DNA of 23,804 nt from Ruminococcus sp. UBA4385. GTDB lineage: Bacteria > Bacillota_A > Clostridia > Oscillospirales > Ruminococcaceae. Of the stretch, positions 14,929-22,218 are shown piece by piece (positions within the stretch are counted from its first letter, which is position 1; every line of letters starts with the position of its first letter). The notes below the pieces were generated by a model. That model was given only the letters and a program-made list of their open reading frames with translations, made no database searches and had not been told where the DNA came from. The stretch spans positions 1-23,804 of the forward strand of contig DGRP01000171.1 of NCBI GenBank assembly GCA_002391065.1, read 5' to 3'. The translations under genes were made by a program, and so were the position numbers.

Positions 14929-16194
14929 ATGAAAACACCGTTTATTGACAAAGCAAAAGCCGAGGAGATCGCGGCTCAGTTCCCGACTCCCTTCCACGTT
15001 TACGATGAAAAGGGCATAAGACAGAGAGCAAGAGACCTCAACAAGGCATTTTCATGGAACAAGGGCTACAGAGAGTACTTCGCTGTAAAGGCTACGCCTA
15101 ACCCGTTTATCCTGAAAATTTTACAGGAAGAGGGCTGCGGAGTTGACTGCTCATCGCTGACAGAGCTTATGCTCAGTGACTGCTGCGGCTTCAAGGGCGA
15201 GGACATTATGTTTTCCTCAAACGTTACCCCGAAGGAGGATTACCTCAAAGCCCGTGAGCTCGGCGCTTACATAAATCTTGATGACTTCACTCACATTGAG
15301 TTTCTGGACAAGCTCTGCGGCATTCCCGAGAACATCTGCTGCCGCTTCAATCCGGGCGGAGCTTTCGCTATCGAGTCGCAGATAATGGACACCCCGGGTG
15401 AGGCTAAGTACGGCTTTACCGAGGAGCAGCTTTTCGAGGGCTTTAAGATACTTAAAGAGAAGGGCGCTAAGCATTTCGGAATTCACGCTTTCTTAGCCTC
15501 TAACACTGTATCGAATGCTTACTATCCTAAGCTTGCCCGTATTCTTTTCGACCTTGCTGTAAGGCTTCACAATGAGGTCGGAGTGGATATCAAGTTTGTA
15601 AACCTCTCTGGCGGAGTTGGTGTAGGCTACAAGCCCGATGACGAGCAGAATGACATTTTTGCTATCGGCGAGGGTGTTCGTCAGGCATTTGAGGAGATCA
15701 TGGTGCCTGCAGGTCTTGGAGATGCAGCTATATTTACCGAGCTTGGAAGATATATGCTTGCTCCTTTCGGCCATCTCGTTACGAAATGTGTTCATCAGAA
15801 GCATATATACAAAGAGTACATCGGTGTTGATGCTACCGCCTGCGACCTTATGAGGCCTGCTATGTACGGAGCATATCACCACATCACGGTTCTCGGAAAG
15901 GAAAACGAGCCCTGTGACCACAAGTACGATGTTACAGGCTCTCTCTGTGAGAACAACGACAAGTTTGCTATCGACCGTATGCTCCCCGAGATAAACATAG
16001 GCGATATCCTCGTTATTCATGACACCGGTGCTCACGGCTATGCTATGGGCTACAACTATAACGGCAGACTGAAGCACGCAGAAATTCTTCTCCACGAGGA
16101 CGGAACCTTCGATATGATCCGACGTGCCGAGACACCTAAGGACTACTTTGCGACCTTTGACTTCACCGATATACTGGATAAATATACAAAATAA
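14929..16194 (+). CDS. lysA: Diaminopimelate decarboxylase-like PLP enzyme
   Basis: Fold III PLP-dependent decarboxylase of the LysA group. LysA converts meso-diaminopimelate to L-lysine, the last step of lysine synthesis. The 421-residue product has normal length. The PLP lysine is Lys54 (YFAVKATPNP), the glycine-rich phosphate-binding loop is NLSGGVGVGY, and the C-terminal half carries GSLCENND (the family's CE motif) and RPAMYGAYHHI. Some motifs are unusual: the classical HFHIGSQ is IHAFLASNT here, and CESGD is CENND. This marks a divergent branch, so a related substrate cannot be excluded. GAAAGGA precedes the ATG. No hairpin lies between the stop and the next promoter 10 bases on. Confidence 0.82.
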   Translation: MKTPFIDKAKAEEIAAQFPTPFHVYDEKGIRQRARDLNKAFSWNKGYREYFAVKATPNPFILKILQEEGCGVDCSSLTELMLSDCCGFKGEDIMFSSNVTPKEDYLKARELGAYINLDDFTHIEFLDKLCGIPENICCRFNPGGAFAIESQIMDTPGEAKYGFTEEQLFEGFKILKEKGAKHFGIHAFLASNTVSNAYYPKLARILFDLAVRLHNEVGVDIKFVNLSGGVGVGYKPDDEQNDIFAIGEGVRQAFEEIMVPAGLGDAAIFTELGRYMLAPFGHLVTKCVHQKHIYKEYIGVDATACDLMRPAMYGAYHHITVLGKENEPCDHKYDVTGSLCENNDKFAIDRMLPEINIGDILVIHDTGAHGYAMGYNYNGRLKHAEILLHEDGTFDMIRRAETPKDYFATFDFTDILDKYTK

Positions 16195-16204
16195 AGGCAG
16201 CTTC

Positions 16205-16233
16205 TTGACAAATTCGGAGCTTGGGTGTATAAT
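16205..16233 (+). promoter_or_regulatory. Promoter of the riboswitch-antiporter unit
   Basis: TTGACA (16205-16210), 17-base spacer, TATAAT (16228-16233): full consensus. Transcription would start near 16240, immediately before the riboswitch aptamer. Confidence 0.9.
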
Positions 16234-16242
16234 TACAGATGA

Positions 16243-16360
16243 TATCAGGGAGTAGTTAGCACTGCTTTGCAGTGTGATGCCGTTCGTCAGCACGCTTTAC
16301 CTAAGGTCAGCTTCGGGAAGCCGGACGGTGTCCTGACTTATGTTTGTAACGAGACTTTTA
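16243..16360 (+). promoter_or_regulatory. yybP-ykoY (Mn2+) riboswitch
   Basis: The leader carries the signature of the yybP-ykoY class, which binds Mn2+ and switches on metal export genes. Seen directly: the conserved 5' segment GGGAGTAG (16248-16255); a hairpin CACTGC-TTT-GCAGTG (16260-16274); CGTTCGTCAGCACG (16281-16294), whose GTCAG-CAC pairs with GTG-(TC)-CTGAC at 16328-16337; and the conserved 3' segment ACGAGAC (16349-16355). The 3' segment is shared with the terminator stem that follows, the usual design in which ligand-bound aptamer prevents termination. I could not draw a clean P1 helix by eye, so exact borders are approximate. Confidence 0.85.
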
Positions 16361-16395
16361 TTGCATTATTTGCTGTGCAGTAAAAGTCTCTTTTT
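16351..16395 (+). terminator. Riboswitch-controlled intrinsic terminator
   Basis: GAGACTTTTA (16351-16360) pairs with TAAAAGTCTC (16381-16390), then TTTTT. The first strand includes the GAGAC of the aptamer, so aptamer folding and termination exclude each other. This is also the first terminator downstream of the lysA-like gene. Confidence 0.9.
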
Positions 16396-16435
16396 GTGCT
16401 TTGCTGTACGGCACAGAAAAGGAGTAGATGAAAAA

Positions 16436-17383
16436 TTGCTGACTTATGTTTTACTGATAGCAGGCTTTGTTCTGCTTATCAAAGGTGCGGATTTCTTTGT
16501 TGACGGTGCTTCCTCGGTTGCGGGGATACTTAAAGTGCCGTCGGTCGTTATCGGACTGACTATCGTGTCGATAGGCACAAGCTGTCCTGAGGCGGCAGTA
16601 AGTATCACCTCGGGGCTTTCGGGGAATGCGGATATTTCTCTCGGTAATGTTATCGGGTCGAATATGTTCAATCTCCTGATGGTAATAGGTGTCTGTGCGC
16701 TGTTCAAGGCTGTGCCGACACCTAAGGAAATGCTCAGGCGTGATATGTGGTGGAACATTGCTGTTACTGCCGCCCTGCTTGTTATGATCTTCAATTTCGG
16801 CAGCGGAAAGAACGGCTATATCAGAAGGTTTGAGGGTATACTGCTGCTGCTTGGTATCATAGCTTATATAGTGATAGTTGTCAGAAGCGCCCTTAAAAAC
16901 CGTGAAGCCGCAGACGATGTGAAGATACTTCCCGTATGGCTGAGCATCATCTATATCATCGGCGGAGTTGCCGCTATTATCTTCGGCGGCGACCTTGTAG
17001 TTGACAATGCAAGCAAGATAGCCGAGCAGCTTGGAATGTCAAAAACACTGGTAGGACTTACTATAGTTGCTATAGGCACATCACTGCCCGAGCTTGTGAC
17101 CTCGGTGGTTGCGGCTAAAAAAGGCAATGCAGGAATCGCTATGGGTAATGCTATTGGCTCGTCGATTTTCAATATACTGTTTATCCTGGGTATAGCTTCG
17201 GCTCTCTCGCCTATCAAGGTAGACCCCGACCTGCTGGTAGATACGATAGTTCTCCTCGGAGTTACTGTACTGACACTCATTTTCTCGAAAACAAAGAACG
17301 AGGTCAATCGCTGGGAAGGTATAGTAATGGTGCTTTGCTACTGCGCTTATACCGCATATATCATCTATAGATGCTACGCATAA
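16436..17383 (+). CDS. CaCA-family cation antiporter (YrbG-like), probable Mn2+/Ca2+ exporter
   Basis: Inner-membrane antiporter of the Ca2+/cation exchanger superfamily, 315 residues, about ten membrane helices in two inverted halves. Each half has an alpha-repeat: KGADFFVDGAS then IGTSCPEAAVS and GNVIGSNMFNLL in the first; GGDLVVDNAS then IGTSLPELVTS and GNAIGSSIFNIL in the second. The acidic residues of the two GTSxPE motifs normally bind the cation. The family moves Ca2+ or similar divalent ions against Na+ or H+. A yybP-ykoY riboswitch in front points to Mn2+. The start chosen is TTG at 16436, 11 bases after AAAAGGAG; an ATG at 16428 is out of frame and stops after four codons (see findings). 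An ATG at 16340 is in frame but lies inside the riboswitch. Confidence 0.88.
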   Translation: MLTYVLLIAGFVLLIKGADFFVDGASSVAGILKVPSVVIGLTIVSIGTSCPEAAVSITSGLSGNADISLGNVIGSNMFNLLMVIGVCALFKAVPTPKEMLRRDMWWNIAVTAALLVMIFNFGSGKNGYIRRFEGILLLLGIIAYIVIVVRSALKNREAADDVKILPVWLSIIYIIGGVAAIIFGGDLVVDNASKIAEQLGMSKTLVGLTIVAIGTSLPELVTSVVAAKKGNAGIAMGNAIGSSIFNILFILGIASALSPIKVDPDLLVDTIVLLGVTVLTLIFSKTKNEVNRWEGIVMVLCYCAYTAYIIYRCYA

Positions 17384-17385
17384 TA

Positions 17386-17412
17386 AAAAGCCGAGGTCAG
17401 TCCTCGGCTTTT
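17386..17412. terminator. Bidirectional terminator between antiporter gene and folC
   Basis: AAAAGCCGAGG / CCTCGGCTTTT, an 11-base-pair stem with a TCAGT loop, followed by T-rich sequence on the plus strand (TTTTATTTTG) and ending in TTTTATTA on the minus strand. The last codons and stop of folC lie inside the stem, so the two convergent genes share it. Confidence 0.9.
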
Positions 17413-18674
17413 ATTTTGTTCAAAGCTTCAATTATCTCCTTGTACATATAAAGGCTTCCTGCTATCACCAGCGGAAGCTTTTTTTCTTCCGCAAGCTTTA
17501 CCGCACGTTTAAGCCCGTCTGAAAGAGGCTCGCAGGCAACAGACGAAATACCGCCTGCATTAAAGACCTCCAACAGTATCTCAGGGTCAAGCGACCTTGG
17601 ATTATCGGGGCGGACAGTAACGATATACTCCGCTATACCACGAAGAATATCGGGATAGAGCTTGTACTCCTTGTCTGCCATAACACCCATAAGCATTACG
17701 GCTTTTCCGCCAAGATACCGCTTTATGCTCTCGGCTGTTTCGGTAAGGCCTTCTGCGTTGTGGCCGCCGTCATAGATAATGACAGGCTTACGGGAAAGCA
17801 GCTCAAAGCGCCCTTTCCAGACCACAGAGCTTAAACCGTCCCTGATTTTTTCATCGGGGATCATAAGTCCCTCGGCTCTGAGGATCTCTATCGCTTCAAG
17901 CACAAGAGCCGCATTCTTCGCCTGATATGTTCCCGAAAGTGAGAGCGTATACTCCTTACCCTTATAGGCTATAGCAGTTTTGCCAAGCTCGCAGGAAAGC
18001 ACCCGAAGCTCCTTATAGCTGACAGTACGCAGAGGGGCGTTTTGCATCTCTGCTTTATTTCTTATGACCTCATAGGCTTTGCCGTCACAGCCCCCGAGAA
18101 CTACCGGTCTGCCCTGCTTTATTATTCCAGCCTTGTGAGCCGCTATCCCGGCAGTGGTATCTCCGAGGAACTGAGTGTGGTCGGTCGATATGCCTGTTAT
18201 GACAGAGAGAAGCGGCTTATCTATAACATTGGTTGCGTCAAGCTCTCCGCCCATTCCGCACTCCATAACTGCGATGTCACAGTTCTCATCGGCAAAATAC
18301 TGATAAGCACACATAGCCAGCAGCTCAAACTGAGTAGGCTTATCCTCCATGCTCTCGGCATAGGGCTTTACCTTTTCTATAAGGGTACAGAAGCGCTTTT
18401 CGCTTATCGGCTCGCCGTTTATAAGAAAGCTCTCCTTCATATCTGTCAGTGCAGGCGATGAATAATAGCCCGTCTTATAGCCCGATAAGCTGAGCACCCT
18501 TGACAGCATTGCCGAGCAGGAGCCCTTTCCGTTAGTGCCTGCAACATGAATTACCCGAGGCTTTTTCTGCGGCTCACCAAGAAGCTTTATAAGCTCGCTT
18601 ACACGCTCAAGCCCCGGGCGGCTTCCCCTTGAGGCTGTCAGCTCAAGGTAGCTGTTGACTTCATTTATATCCAT
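17397..18674 (-). CDS. folC: Folylpolyglutamate synthase / dihydrofolate synthase
   Basis: FolC adds glutamate to dihydropteroate and/or folates in an ATP-dependent ligase reaction, making and retaining folate in the cytosol. The 425-residue product has the Mur-ligase-type P-loop VIHVAGTNGKGS (about residues 41-52), the substrate motif SPALTDMKESFLINGEPI (73-90), MECGMGGELDATNV, TDHTQFLGDTTAGIAAHKAG, and the C-terminal-domain DGGHNAEG. Length is normal. The ATG at 18672-18674 is preceded by GGAAG; an in-frame ATG 12 codons earlier would put an intergenic hairpin inside the gene. The gene lies 58 bases after a folate-type ECF S component whose transcript begins with a THF riboswitch. Confidence 0.95.
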   Translation of the reverse strand: MDINEVNSYLELTASRGSRPGLERVSELIKLLGEPQKKPRVIHVAGTNGKGSCSAMLSRVLSLSGYKTGYYSSPALTDMKESFLINGEPISEKRFCTLIEKVKPYAESMEDKPTQFELLAMCAYQYFADENCDIAVMECGMGGELDATNVIDKPLLSVITGISTDHTQFLGDTTAGIAAHKAGIIKQGRPVVLGGCDGKAYEVIRNKAEMQNAPLRTVSYKELRVLSCELGKTAIAYKGKEYTLSLSGTYQAKNAALVLEAIEILRAEGLMIPDEKIRDGLSSVVWKGRFELLSRKPVIIYDGGHNAEGLTETAESIKRYLGGKAVMLMGVMADKEYKLYPDILRGIAEYIVTVRPDNPRSLDPEILLEVFNAGGISSVACEPLSDGLKRAVKLAEEKKLPLVIAGSLYMYKEIIEALNKIKAED

Positions 18675-18696
18675 TTTAATCACTTCCAAATACAAG

Positions 18697-18723
18697 ACCG
18701 CTTCTGTCATCGGCAGAAACGGT
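18697..18723 (-). other. Intercistronic hairpin between the ECF S component and folC
   Basis: On the minus strand ACCGTTTCTG pairs with CAGAAGCGGT (10 pairs, one G-U) around a CCGATGA loop. The tail (CTTGTATTTGG) is only weakly T-rich. It could be a leaky terminator or an RNA-stability element that sets importer and folC expression apart. Confidence 0.5.
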
Positions 18724-18732
18724 CGGAATGTC

Positions 18733-19299
18733 TTATTTTCTCAGAACTTTCTCCAACTGAGACATAAAATACTTGTTCTTGCGCAGCGCATAGATGATAT
18801 AACCCTCTATGGCGCCTACGATAAGATATATGGGTATCCTCAGGAACAGCACCATGAACGGCGTGTGAAAATATATCCTCATACCGATTGACTTTATCAG
18901 CATTGAGCCAATTATATGTGCCGTAAGCACTGATACAAACACCCTGACAGCGTTGTTGTCCACCCTGATAGCCCTTGCCATAAGACCCGAGAAAAAGCCT
19001 ATTGCAGCCGCACCTATCGTAATTATCGGGTTTATCGAATAGCCCACTATCAGACAGCCGACTATATCAGCGCCTGCACCTACAGCCATGCCTATCGCAG
19101 GCCCGAAGAATACTCCTGTAATGAGTATCGGCAGATTCTCAAAGCTGAGCCTTATGCTGTCGCCGATATTGATAGCCAGCATCTTTCCGAGCACTATGCT
19201 CATAGCTATCAGTATTGCCGAAACTGCAAGCACCTTGGTTGACTTGAAAAGCCTGAGCTCAGACCCCGGCACATTAGTGTAATTAGTTTTATCAGACAT
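18733..19299 (-). CDS. folT: ECF transporter S component, predicted folate type
   Basis: Substrate-binding membrane subunit of an energy-coupling-factor vitamin importer; it works with a shared EcfA/EcfA'/EcfT module that is not in this window. The 188-residue protein has about six membrane helices. The segment INIGDSIRLSFENLPILITG followed by FFGPAIGMAVGAGADIVG resembles folate-type S components (FolT). The assignment is strengthened by the THF riboswitch upstream and folC downstream. AGGAGG (plus 19306-19311) lies six bases before the ATG and can be hidden by a leader hairpin. If not folate, the next guess would be a related pterin or another vitamin. Confidence 0.87.
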   Translation of the reverse strand: MSDKTNYTNVPGSELRLFKSTKVLAVSAILIAMSIVLGKMLAINIGDSIRLSFENLPILITGVFFGPAIGMAVGAGADIVGCLIVGYSINPIITIGAAAIGFFSGLMARAIRVDNNAVRVFVSVLTAHIIGSMLIKSIGMRIYFHTPFMVLFLRIPIYLIVGAIEGYIIYALRKNKYFMSQLEKVLRK

Positions 19300-19305
19300 A
19301 AAAAA

Positions 19306-19337
19306 CCTCCTCTCTCACTCATACGACAAGAAAGGAG
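19306..19337 (-). promoter_or_regulatory. Ribosome-binding-site sequestering helix (riboswitch expression platform)
   Basis: On the minus strand CTCCTTTCT (plus 19329-19337) can pair with AGAGAGGAG (plus 19307-19315), covering the AGGAGG that starts translation of the S component. Nine pairs with one G-U. This suggests translational control by the upstream aptamer. Confidence 0.65.
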
Positions 19338-19350
19338 CGCTTAGATGCCA

Positions 19351-19453
19351 CATGAAGCGAGATGCAAAGCATAAACCGCAAGCATAAGCTTTTCGTCCGC
19401 CCGACAACTCTCCGTCCGTTCGGCACTTAACGTAAATGCTCTTACTCTTCATG
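19351..19453 (-). promoter_or_regulatory. Tetrahydrofolate (THF) riboswitch aptamer
   Basis: On the minus strand the leader matches the folT-associated THF riboswitch in order and spacing: a closing helix CATGAAG/CTTCATG (plus 19447-19453 with 19351-19357); GAGTAAGAGC after the 5' strand; the conserved ACGTTAAGTG (plus 19423-19432); a central hairpin region with CCGA pairing to TCGG; then GGACGAAAAGC, small hairpin AAGC-TTAT-GCTT, GCGG, and TATGCTTTGCATC closing an AGCAT/ATGCT helix. The class binds reduced folates and usually lowers expression of folate transporters or synthesis genes when folate is plentiful. It begins right at the predicted transcription start. Confidence 0.85.
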
Positions 19454-19458
19454 CACCT

Positions 19459-19487
19459 ATTATAGACCATTGTTAAAGCTTTGTCAA
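19459..19487 (-). promoter_or_regulatory. Promoter of the THF riboswitch-folT-folC unit
   Basis: On the minus strand: TTGACA (plus 19482-19487), 17-base spacer, TATAAT (plus 19459-19464), full consensus. Confidence 0.9.
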
Positions 19488-19669
19488 TAGGCTTCACTTA
19501 ATTTTACTATTTCAGCTAAATTTGTTTACATATTCAGAGCTTTTTGCTGTGAAATGAAAGGTCTGAAAAAATTATTTCTCAGTTTTCTGCACCCAATGCG
19601 GAGGGCTTCGGGTATTACTTACAGAAGAGCAAAAAACACAAGCTCAATTTAATTCAGGAGGTAATCACA

Positions 19670-22165
19670 ATGCCCGCTATTGATGTTAAAGAAACAGGAT
19701 TTAATTCGATCGACCCAACAGTCGTAGACCAGAACTGCCGCGTTTATTCGGATTTCAACAATGAAGTCGGAAAGTACCGCTATCCTCTTCCCGAGGGCGG
19801 TGCACGTCCCGAAGGAGTTCATGATGCTGCATACTATTATGACAAGCTTATCGATCACCTTAATGATTCAGCTGCAAGAGCAAAGGAAATGAACGAGGAT
19901 ACGCTGGGCGTAACCTTTAATCATGTGCATAACTTCAACCTTGCAAATGAATTTGTTCTGCGTGATATCGACAAGGTGCTCTCTCTCGAAACAGCTCCCG
20001 ATGCTCCCGAAAACAAGGAGAGAATGGACTTTTTAGGAAAGCTTCGTCAGACAGTTGCAAGGGATATGGATGTCAGCGTAAAGCTTAAAAAACAGCTTGA
20101 GGCTGACCTTGAAAAGGAGCTCTTCGGCGAGTCTATGAAGGTCTTCAATGAGACAAACCCATTTGACAAGGGCAACTTCGATCTCTTCATCGGCGAGAAA
20201 TATCAGGACCCAAATGTTCGTATGAGAAGAGCTCACGATATGTCCTTCTCTGTTGACCGTTCAGCAGTTATGTCTATCTCTATACTTGCCCTTATCAACG
20301 AGGGTATGGATTTTGAAACTGTTTCCGACCCTAAGAAGGGTCTCGACAGAAAGCAGGCAATGTTTGACAAGTTCTCACAGCTTATCGCAAAGGGCGGAGA
20401 GGACGCTCAGAACCAGATAGCTCAGACACTTTACACAGGCTATAAGAACCTCACTAAAATGATAAACGATGCTGCTGTAACAATAGATTTCAGTCAGCCT
20501 GACCTGCTGCAGAACAAGCAGTACTGCCAGCTTCTGCACCTGCACGCTGTTCAGCATGACGCATGGCAGGAGCTCAAACACGTTCAGAATAAGGTGGTCG
20601 ATCTTGCAAAGGCTGAAAACCCACAGATCGATACCTACCATAAGCTAACAGATCATTTCAAAGATATGCAGAGTCCTCTGTTAGGTGTAAGATCTGAGCT
20701 TATGAACTACCGTGAGGGCTGCAAGTTCCTTGCCTGCAACAGAGAGCTGGGCTCATCTGTAAGTCAGGTCTCTAGGGCTGTATGCAACTATGTTTATACA
20801 AAGAAGACAGAAGAGATGATCGCTCAGGCTCAGGCAAGGAATGCAAACACAGGCAAGCCCTTCCTTCAGTGGTTTACTGAAAAGGAAATGATGTTTGATG
20901 CTTACAAGTCACCGATAGATCCTCCTCTCACTGAGAAGTTTGAAAAGAATAAGCTCCTGAAATCTATCGAGCTGGGTCATTCTCTTGCAAAGATCGTCTC
21001 CAGCGGAGAGTTCACCAAAAACATCAGGATCGAGGGCGATGTAGCTGAAGATCCTAAGGTAACGGGGCTGCCCTCAAGTGCAGATGTCCAGACAATGCTC
21101 GTCAATAGTGCCAAGGGCGATGAGCTTGACTATGTGCTCAACGGCATATATATTGCTGAAACAAGATTTGAACCACACACTCAGATGGAGAGAAACGCTG
21201 TTAAGTACATGAACGAGTCCGAGAACAAGTTTGAGGGACTTGTAAGAGCCTGCGCTGACGCTGACGCAGCAGTTCACCGCAGCAGCGGAGAGTTCAAAAA
21301 CGCAACCAAGGCTCTGAGAGATCTTGACACTGCTATGAAGGCACTCAACGAGGAGGAGGATCTCGAAAAGAGAAGCGAGATGCTCGAAAAGATCACCGCA
21401 CTCAAGGAAACTGCCGAGGAGAAGATTCAGAAGTACCTTGACCGCAAGCAAAAGAATAAGCCCAGAAACAAGGACTACGAGCAGAAGACCCTCGACAGAA
21501 TAGACCTTATGAAGCTTGCCCTCAAAACAGTAAATGAGTTCAGATATGACCTTGATAAGATACAGCTCGATATTGACAAGGAGGTTGCAAGCAATCAGAC
21601 TACGGCTATGGAGAATGCCGAAAAAATCTACAAGGAAAAGGCTGAGGAGTACTCCAACGATCTCGGTGAACAGGCTGAAAATGAAATGATCCGCAGCAAA
21701 CGTGAGCTTTACGAAAAGGCAAAGGAGAGCTATGACGATCTCCGCAAATTAGCTAAGAACAGCCCAGATCACAATTACAGCGAAAAGCAGCAGAGAATGA
21801 TACTCAGAATGATGGCAACAGTTACACATCACGAGATGCTCTGCGACTTCAAAACAGGCGAGATAAAGGATAAGTATGTTGACAATCCCAACCTTCCCTA
21901 CAAGACTACCTACAACAGAGTAAGACACTCCTCTGAATTTGAGGACGCTACAAAGGATCTGTTCAACAGCGAGGGACAGATCAATCAGGAAAGACTGAAG
22001 GATTTCATTGCAGCGCCCAAGATGTTCAGAGACAAGATAATGGCTAAGAGAATGTCAGCTGTAAAGAACAAGCAGCTCAAGGAAAAAGATAAGAACAATA
22101 ATACAGCGCATACAAAGAAGAACAACTCCAAGAAGCTGAAAAACACCTTGAACAATTCTAAATAA
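19670..22165 (+). CDS. Large soluble helical protein of unknown function (831 residues)
   Basis: I do not recognise this family. The product has no signal peptide and no membrane helix. Residues 1-60 are a non-helical, Pro/Gly-containing head (YRYPLPEGGARPEG). Most of 60-480 is amphipathic helix with scattered cysteines. About 500-740 is rich in charged residues with coiled-coil-like heptads (ALRDLDTAMKALNEEEDLEK; EKIYKEKAEEYSNDLGEQAE). The last 35 residues are a basic Lys/Asn tail (KNKQLKEKDKNNN, KKNNSKKLKNTLNNSK). AGGAGGT sits 8 bases before the ATG. The 170-base upstream region shows no clear promoter. It stands alone; an inverted repeat follows at 22179. No catalytic motif is visible. A structural, scaffold or nucleic-acid/membrane-binding role is possible but only inference. 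Confidence 0.85.
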   Translation: MPAIDVKETGFNSIDPTVVDQNCRVYSDFNNEVGKYRYPLPEGGARPEGVHDAAYYYDKLIDHLNDSAARAKEMNEDTLGVTFNHVHNFNLANEFVLRDIDKVLSLETAPDAPENKERMDFLGKLRQTVARDMDVSVKLKKQLEADLEKELFGESMKVFNETNPFDKGNFDLFIGEKYQDPNVRMRRAHDMSFSVDRSAVMSISILALINEGMDFETVSDPKKGLDRKQAMFDKFSQLIAKGGEDAQNQIAQTLYTGYKNLTKMINDAAVTIDFSQPDLLQNKQYCQLLHLHAVQHDAWQELKHVQNKVVDLAKAENPQIDTYHKLTDHFKDMQSPLLGVRSELMNYREGCKFLACNRELGSSVSQVSRAVCNYVYTKKTEEMIAQAQARNANTGKPFLQWFTEKEMMFDAYKSPIDPPLTEKFEKNKLLKSIELGHSLAKIVSSGEFTKNIRIEGDVAEDPKVTGLPSSADVQTMLVNSAKGDELDYVLNGIYIAETRFEPHTQMERNAVKYMNESENKFEGLVRACADADAAVHRSSGEFKNATKALRDLDTAMKALNEEEDLEKRSEMLEKITALKETAEEKIQKYLDRKQKNKPRNKDYEQKTLDRIDLMKLALKTVNEFRYDLDKIQLDIDKEVASNQTTAMENAEKIYKEKAEEYSNDLGEQAENEMIRSKRELYEKAKESYDDLRKLAKNSPDHNYSEKQQRMILRMMATVTHHEMLCDFKTGEIKDKYVDNPNLPYKTTYNRVRHSSEFEDATKDLFNSEGQINQERLKDFIAAPKMFRDKIMAKRMSAVKNKQLKEKDKNNNTAHTKKNNSKKLKNTLNNSK

Positions 22166-22178
22166 AACAGATCATAAC

Positions 22179-22214
22179 ACTAAGACCGCACCTCATCTTT
22201 GGTGCGGTCTTAGT
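22179..22214. terminator. Strong hairpin after the 831-residue protein gene
   Basis: ACTAAGACCGCACC pairs with GGTGCGGTCTTAGT (14 base pairs, loop TCATCTTT), extendable by CATA/TATG with a 2-base bulge. No immediate T-run follows on either strand (the plus strand reaches TTTT ten bases on). It lies between two convergent units and probably ends transcription, though not in the canonical form. Confidence 0.6.
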
Positions 22215-22218
22215 TATG

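Noticed and set aside
15493..16293. Minus-strand open frame of 266 codons
   Set aside because: Antisense to the lysA-like gene and to the start of the riboswitch; no family features or start signals.
16340..16435. N-terminal extension of the antiporter from an ATG at 16340
   Set aside because: The extension would be encoded by the 3' end of the riboswitch and its terminator and lacks a ribosome binding site; family members begin near the chosen TTG.
19315..19497. Small minus-strand frame (60 codons) upstream of the S component
   Set aside because: It covers the THF riboswitch and promoter. The RNA structure explains the sequence better than a peptide does.
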